From assembly GCA_019752515.1 (NCBI GenBank), contig JAIEMB010000011.1, positions 109,937-173,936 on the forward strand: a stretch of 64,000 bases of DNA, given 5' to 3'. Below, one piece after another: positions 30,494 to 39,047 of the stretch. The translations under genes and the position numbers were made by a program. How positions within the stretch are numbered: the first letter of the stretch is position 1; each line of letters begins with the position of its first letter. Below the pieces are notes generated by a model. That model was not told where the DNA came from and searched no databases. It worked only from the letters and a program-made list of their open reading frames with translations. The stretch is from Alphaproteobacteria bacterium (GTDB taxonomy: Bacteria > Pseudomonadota > Alphaproteobacteria > UBA9655).

Positions 30494-31456
30494 TTATTCT
30501 ATATCTGACTGATTTTCTGGGCCGAAGATAAGTTTGTGCAGGGTTAAGAAGGCTTGTTCTTTCGTGATAGGAATGAAAAGCCCATTAACGTTTAAACAAT
30601 TATCATATTGAAAGGCATCCAAAATTGATGGATCAATTGTTTTAGCATATGTCCGCAAAATATCTTTGGCTCCTATTGAATAAAGTTGGTCAAGATGGAA
30701 AAACTCGTGAAACTGTTCTGCATTGGATCGGAAATGAGCTAAAAGAACACGAGTATAAAGCTCCTCAAGAACATCAGGCTGAGAAGCTCTTACCTGTCCT
30801 TCAACCCATTTTTCAATTGTAGCAATACAAGGAAGAAGGGGTAATTCCTGCTTCCCCTCTGCATGAAGGTGCATACATTCTTCAACTAATATTCTTCGGG
30901 AATGATTATCTCTCTGATTGGCTTCACGAATAATATGGGGAAGAAAAATAGGACCAACTCCTTCTATAAGTCGGGCCTTATCCTCAACTTCCATAAGATG
31001 GTCAATTTCTTCTTTAGCCCTACGATGATGAGGGCTTTCGGGTGAAAGAGCTTGCTCAAGAATCCATTTATTCAATGAGAGAAAATGTCTGGGAGTACAT
31101 AGATCTAAATGAACGGGCTCAAAAAGATCTAAGATAGGGTGATCTCCGTCTTCCCCTTCTATCAGGTAAATGGAGCCTAAGCATGTCATAACATCATCAG
31201 AATTTTCAACATGGGGAATTAAAAGTTGAATGGCTCTCACCAAGTGTTGTTCTTGTGTTGCTCTGCCTCTTAAATGCTCACATTCTTCAATGAGATCTTT
31301 AATCACATGAGGCTCAAAATGTTTTTGTACCCCACGTTTCTTTTTAGCAATGGGAGGCCTATGGCCTTCTGGCTCATCCATGGCTTGAAGTTCAAATGAA
31401 GTGAGAGATACTGCAAGTGCGGTTGCTACAATAAATAATTTATTTAAATTAAACAT
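30494..31456 (-). CDS. secreted helical protein of unknown function
   Basis: A 320-residue protein with a signal peptide (LFIVATALAVSLTSFELQA, cleavage near residue 24) and a mature part that looks all-helical, with many His, Glu and Leu residues (LIEECEHLRGRATQEQHLVRA). I recognise no domain. The frame extends to 31528, but the ATG at 31456 is preceded by GGAG at good spacing and starts the signal peptide, so it is the likely start. It is divergent from the cydAB operon. Confidence 0.7.
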   Translation of the reverse strand: MFNLNKLFIVATALAVSLTSFELQAMDEPEGHRPPIAKKKRGVQKHFEPHVIKDLIEECEHLRGRATQEQHLVRAIQLLIPHVENSDDVMTCLGSIYLIEGEDGDHPILDLFEPVHLDLCTPRHFLSLNKWILEQALSPESPHHRRAKEEIDHLMEVEDKARLIEGVGPIFLPHIIREANQRDNHSRRILVEECMHLHAEGKQELPLLPCIATIEKWVEGQVRASQPDVLEELYTRVLLAHFRSNAEQFHEFFHLDQLYSIGAKDILRTYAKTIDPSILDAFQYDNCLNVNGLFIPITKEQAFLTLHKLIFGPENQSDIE

Positions 31457-31623
31457 AAATACTCCAAATTTTCTGTGACAATTATAACTTTTCATATTAT
31501 GAAGTAATATCATTTTATATGATGTCAAGTATTTTTTATTTCAATTCTTAAAATATCGAATTGTTCTTTTATTTTTTTAACTCTTCTGACAAAATGTTCA
31601 AAAATGTTAATAGGGATAAGAGA

Positions 31624-32988
31624 ATGGAATTTGACCCTATCTTCCTTTCACGTATTCAATTTGCCTTTACGATTAGCTTTCATATTATTTTTCCTTCTTT
31701 AACTATCGGTCTTGCGAGTTGGCTGGTTGTTGTTGAAGGTCTTTGGTTAAAAACGAGAGATGATACTTATCAAGATATTTATAAATTATGGGTGAAGATC
31801 TTCGCGGTTGCATTTGGGATGGGTGTTGTTTCAGGGGTCGTTATGTCCTATCAGTTTGGCACCAATTGGTCTGTATTTTCAGATAGAACGGGAAATGTTT
31901 TGGGTCCATTGTTGGCCTTTGAAGTTTTAACAGCGTTCTTTCTCGAGGCCTCTTTCTTAGGTATTATGATTTTTGGATGGGGTAGAGTTACAGAGAGTAT
32001 GCATTTTGTTTCCACACTAATCGTCGCTTTAGGGACGGTGATTTCTGCTTTTTGGATTTTAGCAGCGAATAGTTGGATGCAAACACCAACAGGTTATGAA
32101 ATCTCCGCAACACATATTTTCCACCCCGCAGATTGGGTTGATATTATTTTTAATCCCTCTTTCCCCTATCGCTTTATGCATATGGTTACGGCAGCATACT
32201 TGACTACAGCATTCTTTGTAGGAGGAGTGGGGTCTTGGTATCTTTTAAAGAAGCGATTCATTCCTCAGGCAAGAATTATGGTAGGAATGGCAATGCTTAT
32301 GGCAATTTTTGTGACGCCCCTCCAAATTTTTTTGGGAGACCTTCATGGTCTTAATACGTTAAAACATCAACCGTTGAAAGTTTCGGCTATGGAAGGAATT
32401 TGGGAGACGGAAAGGGGATCATCCTTGATACTTTTCGGTTGGCCTGATTCCTATAGGGAAGAAACTCTATATTCTATCAAAATTCCCTCCCTTGCGAGTT
32501 TAATTCTTACCCATGATGTACAAGGAAAAGTTCAGGGCTTAAAGGAATGGCCAAAAGATCAACGGCCTCCTGTGCTCCAGGTCTTCTGGTCGTTTAGAAT
32601 TATGGTTGGAATCGGACTTCTAATGCTGTTAACAGGTCTGATGTCCATTTGGCTTTATTTTAAGGGAGGACTCTTTTCAAAACCATGGTTTCAACGATGG
32701 TGTCTTGTTATGACGCCTTCCGGATTTATAGCCATTCTTGCGGGTTGGTTTGTTACGGAAATTGGACGTCAACCTTATATTGTCTATGGTCTGATGAGAA
32801 CTTCTGAAGCTGTTTCTCCTGTATTGGGACAGCATATCTTTCTCTCCCTTATCGCGTTTATTGTTGTTTATGCCTTTGTTTTTGGTGCAGGCGTTTATTA
32901 TATTTTTAAATTGATTGATAAAGGGCCAACTGCTTCGCTTAATAAAGAGGAAGTTTATGGGTTCCCTGGTCTCAACCTGGAGACGTAA
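31624..32988 (+). CDS. cydA: cytochrome bd-type quinol oxidase subunit I (CydA/CioA)
   Basis: A 454-residue, multi-pass inner-membrane oxidase subunit carrying the haems and the quinol site. The N-terminal QFAFTISFHIIFPSLT contains the conserved axial His, and MSYQFGTNWSVFS and EASFLGIMIFGW are family signatures. It has no long Q-loop insertion, so it belongs to the short, cyanide-insensitive (CioA) type. I chose the ATG at 31624, after TAGGGATAAGAGA, rather than the frame opening at 31561. It is followed after 2 bases by cydB and then a DUF2474 gene. Confidence 0.94.
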   Translation: MEFDPIFLSRIQFAFTISFHIIFPSLTIGLASWLVVVEGLWLKTRDDTYQDIYKLWVKIFAVAFGMGVVSGVVMSYQFGTNWSVFSDRTGNVLGPLLAFEVLTAFFLEASFLGIMIFGWGRVTESMHFVSTLIVALGTVISAFWILAANSWMQTPTGYEISATHIFHPADWVDIIFNPSFPYRFMHMVTAAYLTTAFFVGGVGSWYLLKKRFIPQARIMVGMAMLMAIFVTPLQIFLGDLHGLNTLKHQPLKVSAMEGIWETERGSSLILFGWPDSYREETLYSIKIPSLASLILTHDVQGKVQGLKEWPKDQRPPVLQVFWSFRIMVGIGLLMLLTGLMSIWLYFKGGLFSKPWFQRWCLVMTPSGFIAILAGWFVTEIGRQPYIVYGLMRTSEAVSPVLGQHIFLSLIAFIVVYAFVFGAGVYYIFKLIDKGPTASLNKEEVYGFPGLNLET

Positions 32989-32990
32989 AC

Positions 32991-34010
32991 ATGTTTGATT
33001 TTTCTTCCTTTCTTGATTTGCCCCTTCTTTGGGCTGGGATTATAGCCCTTGCTATTTTTCTTTACGTTCTTTTAGATGGATTTGACTTAGGCGTTGGCAT
33101 TCTCTTTCCCTTCGCACCCAGCGATGATTGCCGCAATCGAATGATGAGCTCTATTGCCCCTTTTTGGGATGGAAATGAAACGTGGCTTGTCTTAGGGGGA
33201 GGAGGGCTTTTTGCAGCTTTTCCGTTAGCCTACGCTATTCTTATGCCTGCTTTTTACATTCCTATTATCTTGATGCTCTTAGGACTTATTTTTAGGGGGA
33301 TTGCTTTTGAATTTCGTTTTAAAGCAAAAGGAAAGATGCAGAAAGTATGGGATTATTCTTTTCACTTTGGATCTCTAAGCGCGTCCCTCTTTCAGGGTAT
33401 AATTTTGGGCTCTTTTGTTGAGGGGATTACGGTTGAAGGACGATCTTTTGGAGGAGGTAGCTTTGATTGGCTGAGCGCATTTTCAATGATGACAGGCATT
33501 GCTCTTGTTTTTGGTTACGCTCTCTTAGGATCAACCTGGACGATTATGAAAACGGAAAATAAGACCCAAGAATGGGCACGCCAGTCCGCAAAATATATCC
33601 TTATTTATGTTGCCTTATTTATGGGTCTTGTAAGTTTATGGGTTCCTTTTTTGAAGGATCAAATTTTTGAAAGATGGTTTGCATTGTCAAATTTAATGTA
33701 TCTCTTTCCTATTCCTTTGATTACTGCCCTCTCTTTTATATGTCTTTATCGAGCCCTTTATAAAAAAAGGGAAATTTTGCCTTTCATTTTGTCAATGAGC
33801 CTCTTTTCACTTGGTTATGTGGGACTTGCTATAAGTTTATGGCCATGGATTGTTCCTTATCAAATCTCTTTTTACCAAGCGGCAGCTGACTCAAAATCCC
33901 TATCTTTAATGATCATTGGGGTGGTTGCTTTTCTCCCTATTGTTTTAGGGTATACGGTTTATTCTTATTATATTTTTCGAGGAAAATCGACGTATCAACA
34001 TGAATATTGA
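32991..34010 (+). CDS. cydB: cytochrome bd-type quinol oxidase subunit II (CydB/CioB)
   Basis: A 339-residue, multi-pass partner of CydA. The N-terminal LLDGFDLGVGILFPF and the following FWDGNETWLVLGGGGLFAAFPLAYA are diagnostic of CydB. The complex reduces O2 to water with quinol, with high oxygen affinity and without proton pumping. Its last codons overlap the start of the small third gene. Confidence 0.95.
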   Translation: MFDFSSFLDLPLLWAGIIALAIFLYVLLDGFDLGVGILFPFAPSDDCRNRMMSSIAPFWDGNETWLVLGGGGLFAAFPLAYAILMPAFYIPIILMLLGLIFRGIAFEFRFKAKGKMQKVWDYSFHFGSLSASLFQGIILGSFVEGITVEGRSFGGGSFDWLSAFSMMTGIALVFGYALLGSTWTIMKTENKTQEWARQSAKYILIYVALFMGLVSLWVPFLKDQIFERWFALSNLMYLFPIPLITALSFICLYRALYKKREILPFILSMSLFSLGYVGLAISLWPWIVPYQISFYQAAADSKSLSLMIIGVVAFLPIVLGYTVYSYYIFRGKSTYQHEY

Positions 34011-34134
34011 GGAGATGCGAAATCAACAAAAATTAAGACCTTGGGTCTGGTTTATTATTTTATGGTCGGGGAGCTTATGTTGTACCCTAGTTCTCGCTTA
34101 CCTTTTGAAATGGATATTAAAATTTTTTATGTAG
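34000..34134 (+). CDS. small DUF2474-type membrane subunit of the bd oxidase
   Basis: A frame of 44 codons overlapping the cydB end by 11 bases. It has one transmembrane helix (WVWFIILWSGSLCCTLVLAY) preceded by KLRPW, as in DUF2474 proteins encoded just after cydAB/cioAB. These are thought to be CydX-like accessory subunits. Translation could also start at the in-frame ATG at 34015, where GAGGAG lies immediately before it, which is closer than usual. Confidence 0.75.
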   Translation: MNIEEMRNQQKLRPWVWFIILWSGSLCCTLVLAYLLKWILKFFM

Positions 34135-34198
34135 AATGAATCCAGAGAATTTCTCACAATTTTATTATAATGTAACATTCTTATTGAAGGGAGAAAAC

Positions 34199-34645
34199 AT
34201 GAAAAAAATAGTGCTTATGACCAGTTTTATGTGGCTCTTTACGCTTTATGAGCTTGAGGCAAAGACTCGCATCACTCTTGTGAATGATTTTGATCCAAGT
34301 AAGGCCCCTTTTGTTGAAGTTGAGGATGGATTTGTCAATGTATCAAAAGGATTTTGGAGTCATGAACGGATCACTTTTGACAAACATGAGATTCCTAAAT
34401 ACCAAACCGCAAGTAAATCCAAAAGCTCTCATCTTACAGAGCCAGACAAAATTGAGGGTAAAATTCAATACAAGGAAGATGGAAAAGGCCCATTAAAATC
34501 AGTAAGTTGTGAGTTTTTACCTCATGGGAAGAGCCCCTCGCTTCAATTTATCATTATCAATAAGGCTAAGCCCAATACTATGGAATGTAAAATAGAGGAA
34601 ATTAAGAAAAACGCGTCTGTCGCAGAAAATCAATCCCAAATCTAA
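34199..34645 (+). CDS. small secreted protein of unknown function
   Basis: A 148-residue protein with a signal peptide (KKIVLMTSFMWLFTLYELEA) and a Lys-rich mature domain holding two cysteines (SCEFLPHG, MECKIEE) that could form one disulfide. No family is recognised. GAAGGGAG lies just upstream of the ATG at 34199, which I prefer to the frame opening at 34136. It follows the oxidase operon by 64 bases and may have its own promoter. Confidence 0.65.
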   Translation: MKKIVLMTSFMWLFTLYELEAKTRITLVNDFDPSKAPFVEVEDGFVNVSKGFWSHERITFDKHEIPKYQTASKSKSSHLTEPDKIEGKIQYKEDGKGPLKSVSCEFLPHGKSPSLQFIIINKAKPNTMECKIEEIKKNASVAENQSQI

Positions 34646-34647
34646 AA

Positions 34648-34714
34648 CGATAAAGCCATACGTACGCCTTGTTTTGAATAGAAACAGAATTAACAGGGGT
34701 ACGTATGGTTATCG
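34648..34714. repeat. long inverted repeat between convergent genes
   Basis: The arm CGATAAAGCCATACGTAC (34648-34665) pairs with GTACGTATGGTTATCG (34699-34714) over 16 base pairs with a two-base bulge. The loop is 33 bases. It sits between two convergent stops, so a bidirectional transcript end is likely. The loop is long for a simple terminator, and a decayed mobile-element end is another possibility. Confidence 0.55.
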
Positions 34715-34728
34715 ATTATTCTCTCCTC

Positions 34729-35310
34729 TCAGGACTTGTCTAAATTCTCCCACGTTTGTTGATATGATTGATATTGGCTTCCGGTTAAAGGCAAAATGCC
34801 ATGAAAAAGCCCATCTTGAGAATGATGAGGTTTGAGCTCAACTACATAAGGCCACAAGCCAAATTCTTTTGAAGCTATGTAGATTTCTGAGGTAAGCTTC
34901 ATAATCATAAACCCTGTTTTGTTTTTGTTCCCAAATTCTACAAGTCCTTCATAAAGGCCCCGATAGAAGTTTCGCAAAAATGTCAAGGATTCATATGTTC
35001 CAGGAATAGGTACTTGGGATGGCCCTCCAAGGTAAACACTCGAGCACTCCCAAACATAACTCTCATAAATAGTGAGAGTTGTTATAAGCTCTGCCACATC
35101 TTCTTGAATATCGTTTAGCTTTTTTTTAAGAATGCAAGCTCCTCCAACAATTCCTCTCTCCCATCCTTCTGCAATAATAAAAGTTGTTTTATTACGATCC
35201 TTCAAGGGAAGGTCCATTCCCTGAAGAAAATTTATTTCTTTCTCTATTAATTTAATAGACTGGTTCTTAAAGAGTTCTTCCTGTGATTCGATAATATCAA
35301 ACTTAAGCAT
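34729..35310 (-). CDS. GNAT-fold protein resembling autoinducer synthases
   Basis: A 193-residue protein without a signal peptide. TFIIAEGWERGIVGGACIL followed by YVWECSSVYLGG, then LRNFYRGLYEGLVEFGNKNKTGFMIMKLTSEIYIASKEFGLWPY, has the layout of a GNAT-like or LuxI-like acyltransferase. The WECSSVYL segment sits where LuxI proteins have ExSRF, but the Arg is missing, so catalysis of that type is doubtful. It is divergent from an XRE regulator across 363 bases that contain nested dyads. The assignment is from pattern only. Confidence 0.45.
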   Translation of the reverse strand: MLKFDIIESQEELFKNQSIKLIEKEINFLQGMDLPLKDRNKTTFIIAEGWERGIVGGACILKKKLNDIQEDVAELITTLTIYESYVWECSSVYLGGPSQVPIPGTYESLTFLRNFYRGLYEGLVEFGNKNKTGFMIMKLTSEIYIASKEFGLWPYVVELKPHHSQDGLFHGILPLTGSQYQSYQQTWENLDKS

Positions 35311-35347
35311 AAGCGCCTCCTGCTGCTTTTATTGAAATTTTATCCAG

Positions 35348-35418
35348 CAAAAGGCCAAACCAGGAATGTAGACTTTTAAAAAAAATTGATGTATACTTCC
35401 TATAGTATAGGCCTTTTG
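35348..35418. promoter_or_regulatory. nested inverted repeats in the XRE/GNAT-like intergenic region
   Basis: A perfect 9-bp pair CAAAAGGCC (35348-35356) and GGCCTTTTG (35410-35418) encloses another perfect pair TATACT (35392) and AGTATA (35404). They lie just upstream of the GNAT-like gene and could be an operator or an mRNA hairpin. The rest of the 35311-35673 gap is AT-rich; TATTATACT near 35626 could be a -10 box for the XRE gene. I see no other gene there. Confidence 0.45.
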
Positions 35419-35673
35419 TAGGTTCTCTATATTTTACAAGCACCTATGACTCTCTGATACTGGCTTCTCAGGCGCTTGAGGTATTTAAGAAAGTTGGATA
35501 TTGCACTCCTAGCTTTCTTTTTATTTTTAGGTTAACCATTTTTGGTATTTTGTATACCAGAAACTTTACAATGACCAGCTTTTTTTGTGAAGGTGTAATT
35601 TTAGGCTTATCACAAATATAAATATGTATTATACTAATAACGACAGAAATATGGTTACAGGTTAAAGAAGCGT

Positions 35674-36153
35674 ATGACATCTGCATTAAAAGAAAAAATT
35701 ATCGAACGTATGGAAGCTAAAAACCTTTCCATTGCAGAATTGGAAAGACGTGCAGGCTTAAGCATACATTCAGTTAGGAATATACTTAAGGGAAGAATTA
35801 AAAAGCCTAGCGCCCAGTCTCTTCAGGCGATTGCCGAAGCTTTGGAGTGCTCAATAATTGATTTGATGAATAACTCACCCGGAATGGCTGATGGTTTTTC
35901 TCAAGCTGTTGAATGGAAGATGAGAAAAAGCCCTTCTCTCGACTATCCTGACCTTATGGTGGATTGTATGAAAAAGGTGCTGGCTCTTCTAACTGAAAAA
36001 AGTGGAACCGTCTCTGTCGATACATATTTAGAAATTGTCCGGAAAGTGTATTTTTATTCTTCAAAGGAAGAACCAAGAAAGTTTGACCTTCGCTTTGCAG
36101 AATGGCTTATAGAAAGCCACCTCGATGATCCTAGGAACCCCCGAAGATCATAA
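35674..36153 (+). CDS. XRE-family helix-turn-helix transcriptional regulator
   Basis: A 159-residue protein. Residues 5-65 are a lambda-repressor-like HTH (LSIAELERRAGLSIHSVRNILKG...PSAQSLQAIAEALECSIIDLM). The C-terminal 90 residues are helical and may bind a partner or ligand. It is encoded 41 bases before the formate dehydrogenase start and divergent from the GNAT-like gene, so it may control either or both. The target sites are unknown; the nested dyads at 35348-35418 are candidates. Confidence 0.85.
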   Translation: MTSALKEKIIERMEAKNLSIAELERRAGLSIHSVRNILKGRIKKPSAQSLQAIAEALECSIIDLMNNSPGMADGFSQAVEWKMRKSPSLDYPDLMVDCMKKVLALLTEKSGTVSVDTYLEIVRKVYFYSSKEEPRKFDLRFAEWLIESHLDDPRNPRRS

Positions 36154-36194
36154 TAACTTAAAATAAGAATTTGCTATCTTTGACGAGAGGCGTT

Positions 36195-37397
36195 ATGGCT
36201 AGAGTTCTTTGTGTACTTTATGAGGACCCTATTGCTGGGTATCCAAAATCCTATGCTCGTGATGACATCCCTAAACTGAATCAATATCCTGATGATACAA
36301 CTTTACCAACACCAAAGAAGATTGATTTTAAACCAGGTGTGTTATTAGGAAGTATTTCTGGTGAACTTGGGCTTCGTAAATTTCTCGAAGAGCAAGGACA
36401 TACCTTTATTGTTACGTCTGATAAAGATGGTCCTCATTCAGTCTTTGAAAAGGAATTAGCAGATGCTGACGTTGTTATCTCTCAGCCATTTTGGCCGGCA
36501 TATTTAACAGCAGAGCGACTCGCAAAAGCAAAAAATTTAAAACTTGCCATTACAGCTGGTATTGGTTCCGATCATGTTGATTTGAAGGCTGCTCTTCAAA
36601 AAGGAATTACAATTGCTGAAGTAACGTATTGCAATAGCATTAGTGTTGCAGAACATGTTGTTATGGCGATTCTTGCTCTTGTTCATGATTTTATTCCTTC
36701 CTATCAATGGGTCATTAAAAAAGGGTGGAATATCGCTGATTGCGTTTCAAGGGCCTACGATTTGGAGGGCATGGATGTGGGATCGGTTGCCGCTGGTCGG
36801 ATTGGTCTTGCTGTTTTAAGGAGGCTAAAACCTTTTGACGTGAAGTTACATTATACGGAACGTCATCGTTTACCGGAAGCTGTGGAAAAAGAGCTTAATC
36901 TTACCTACCATTCCCACATTGATTCCATGGTTTCAGTGTGTGATGTGGTAACAATTAATTGTCCCTTACATGCAGAAACAGAACACCTGTTTAATGACGC
37001 GTTAATTAACAAAATGAAACGTGGCTCATATATTGTCAACACAGCTCGAGGGAAAATTTGTGATCAGGACGCTATTGTTCAAGCTCTAGAGAGTGGCCAA
37101 CTCGCAGGTTATGCAGGAGATGTCTGGTTTCCACAGCCAGCTCCCCAAGACCATCCTTGGCGATCTATGCCTCATCACGCCATGACGTCCCACGTTTCAG
37201 GAACTACCCTCTCTGCTCAGGCACGATATGCAGCAGGAGTTCGCGAAATTCTCGAGTCCTGGTTTGGAGGTCAACCTATTCGTAACCAGTATTTAATTGC
37301 TGAAAAAGGGAGGCTTGCAGGTATGGGAGCTCATTCCTATACGGCAGGAAATACAACGGGTGGTTCGGAAGCAGCAGAAAAATTCAAAAAGAAATAA
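36195..37397 (+). CDS. fdh: NAD-dependent formate dehydrogenase
   Basis: A 400-residue D-2-hydroxyacid-dehydrogenase-fold enzyme oxidising formate to CO2 with NAD+, the same length as the well-studied pseudomonad enzyme. Key positions are present: AGIGSDHVDL, the substrate Asn in CNSISVAEHVVM, the nucleotide loop VAAGRIGLAVLRRL, the Arg in NTARGKICD, the Gln in FPQPAPQDHPW and the catalytic His in SHVSGTTLSAQ. I chose the ATG at 36195, after GAGAGG, over the frame opening at 36171. It contains no metal or selenocysteine site, unlike respiratory formate dehydrogenases. Confidence 0.95.
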   Translation: MARVLCVLYEDPIAGYPKSYARDDIPKLNQYPDDTTLPTPKKIDFKPGVLLGSISGELGLRKFLEEQGHTFIVTSDKDGPHSVFEKELADADVVISQPFWPAYLTAERLAKAKNLKLAITAGIGSDHVDLKAALQKGITIAEVTYCNSISVAEHVVMAILALVHDFIPSYQWVIKKGWNIADCVSRAYDLEGMDVGSVAAGRIGLAVLRRLKPFDVKLHYTERHRLPEAVEKELNLTYHSHIDSMVSVCDVVTINCPLHAETEHLFNDALINKMKRGSYIVNTARGKICDQDAIVQALESGQLAGYAGDVWFPQPAPQDHPWRSMPHHAMTSHVSGTTLSAQARYAAGVREILESWFGGQPIRNQYLIAEKGRLAGMGAHSYTAGNTTGGSEAAEKFKKK

Positions 37398-37413
37398 GAT
37401 TGAAGTTTTAGAG

Positions 37414-37905
37414 CTAAGGTTTGCCTAATATGTGGTTTGTGCAGACAGCTTCCCCTAACTTTTTGAGACATATTTTAAGTTCAGTATCTTTAATAGATTG
37501 TGTTTGAATCATAACCCATTCTTTTTCTTCTTGAGATAAAGGAGATAAAGGCATATTTGAACGTGGGTCCTCAGAAGGCGCAAAACCATGGCTCATATGG
37601 AGTTTGGAGAGGGCTCTATAGCCAAAAAAGGTATTTACTCGTTCCAATATTAAATCTTGAGCGTAATGAAAGAGAAGAGAGGAAGATGACGTTACGCTTA
37701 AGTGAAGGGTACCTTCTGTTCTTTTTCCTTTTGGAAAAGTAATTTTTTCGGCTAAAGCAAGGCGTGAAAATTTTTCTCCTACGATCTGAGGCCAGTGTGT
37801 AATAATTTTTCCCTCCATCAATCCTCGCACCTTAAAAACAGGTTTGACAGCATTTTGAGTATAAAAGCCTAGACGGGTTGGTAGCATTTTCTTTGAGTAT
37901 TTCAT
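37414..37905 (-). CDS. dciA: DUF721/DciA-family protein
   Basis: A 163-residue protein with the DUF721 core (LMEGKIITHWPQIVGEKFSRLALAEKITFP, then LHLSVTSSSSLLFHYAQDLILERVNTFFGY). DciA proteins help load the replicative helicase DnaB in bacteria that lack DnaC. It is divergent from mutY, the usual alphaproteobacterial neighbour, and convergent with fdh with 16 bases between the stops. The role is taken from the family. Confidence 0.85.
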   Translation of the reverse strand: MKYSKKMLPTRLGFYTQNAVKPVFKVRGLMEGKIITHWPQIVGEKFSRLALAEKITFPKGKRTEGTLHLSVTSSSSLLFHYAQDLILERVNTFFGYRALSKLHMSHGFAPSEDPRSNMPLSPLSQEEKEWVMIQTQSIKDTELKICLKKLGEAVCTNHILGKP

Positions 37906-38087
37906 GAGATTAAAATAAAGTTTTTTAAAGAGGTTGAAAAGTGATTTTCTGAAAACAAGTGTTTTGAGAGCAAAAACTGACCATTGAATCTTTATAGTTT
38001 CTCTCGGAATAAGGATCTAGGCGTATAGATAACATCTTGTTAGGATATCTCTGGGATAAAAATGAGAGTCTTTTAAAGAGGTTGAAT

Positions 38088-39047
38088 GTGTTTTCGTCGA
38101 AACTTTTGGATTGGTATGCCAAAGCACAACGTAAGCTTCCATGGCGGACAGCTTTCAAAAATCCATATCACACTTGGCTCAGTGAGATTATGCTGCAGCA
38201 AACAACTGTGGTAACCGTAATCCCTTATTTTCAGTCTTTTTTAAAAAAATGGCCAACAGTACATGACTTAGCGTTAGCTTCCCTTGATGAGGTACTCGTT
38301 GAGTGGCAAGGACTTGGGTATTATTCACGGGCGCGAAATCTTCATAAATGTGCTCAACAATTGTCAAAATCGTTTCCTTCAAAGGAAGAAGAACTTGTAA
38401 AATTGCCTGGTATTGGGCCCTATACTGCTGCAGCCATAGCCTCTATCGCATTTGATCAAAAATCTGCAGCTGTGGATGGCAATGTGGTTCGTGTGCTAAG
38501 CCGTTTTTTTACGATCGACACCCCAAAGCCTACCCTTGAAGTGAGAGAAAAACTAATGACTTTACTTCCTGAAAAAAGGTGTGGTGATTTTACGCAAGCC
38601 TTGATGGAATTGGGGGCCCTTATTTGTCGTCCTAAAAATCCGTCCTGTGGTATCTGTCCCTTACACGATGATTGCCAAGCTTATCAACAAGGTAAACAAA
38701 GTTATTTTCCTATAAAAATCCAAAAACAAAAACTTCCTACTCGATATGCTACAGCTTTTATTATTAGACGAGAGGATGGAGCTATTTTACTTCGAAAACG
38801 TCCTCTTCGGGGACTTTTAGGAGGGATGATGGAAGTTCCTACAACACCCTGGGCAGATACAAAGAGTGAGGGGAGTGGGCCTCTTGTGCGCCATACCTTT
38901 ACGCACTTTCATTTTGAAGTGAATGTGCAATCCTCTCATGAGCCAACTTTTTTTGAAGGCATCTGGGTTCACCCTCAGGATTTGAAAGCGTACGCTCTCC
39001 CAACCGTTATGAAAAAAATTATCAAGGCGGGTTTAAAAGCGACTTAA
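38088..39047 (+). CDS. mutY: A/G-specific adenine glycosylase
   Basis: A 319-residue enzyme removing adenine mispaired with 8-oxoguanine. It shows LPWR, SEIMLQQTTV with the catalytic Glu, the helix-hairpin-helix LPGIGPYTAAAIASIAF, VDGNVVRVLSRF with the catalytic Asp, the Fe-S cluster cysteines in CRPKNPSCGICPLHDDC, and a C-terminal NUDIX-like domain. I placed the start at the GTG 38088, which has AGAGG six bases upstream; the frame is open to 38037. It overlaps the convergent rnhB by 26 bases. Confidence 0.94.
   Translation: MFSSKLLDWYAKAQRKLPWRTAFKNPYHTWLSEIMLQQTTVVTVIPYFQSFLKKWPTVHDLALASLDEVLVEWQGLGYYSRARNLHKCAQQLSKSFPSKEEELVKLPGIGPYTAAAIASIAFDQKSAAVDGNVVRVLSRFFTIDTPKPTLEVREKLMTLLPEKRCGDFTQALMELGALICRPKNPSCGICPLHDDCQAYQQGKQSYFPIKIQKQKLPTRYATAFIIRREDGAILLRKRPLRGLLGGMMEVPTTPWADTKSEGSGPLVRHTFTHFHFEVNVQSSHEPTFFEGIWVHPQDLKAYALPTVMKKIIKAGLKAT

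Noticed and set aside
35468..35686. 72-codon minus-strand frame in the XRE upstream region
   Set aside because: AT-rich, overlaps the XRE start and probable promoter, and shows no recognisable features.
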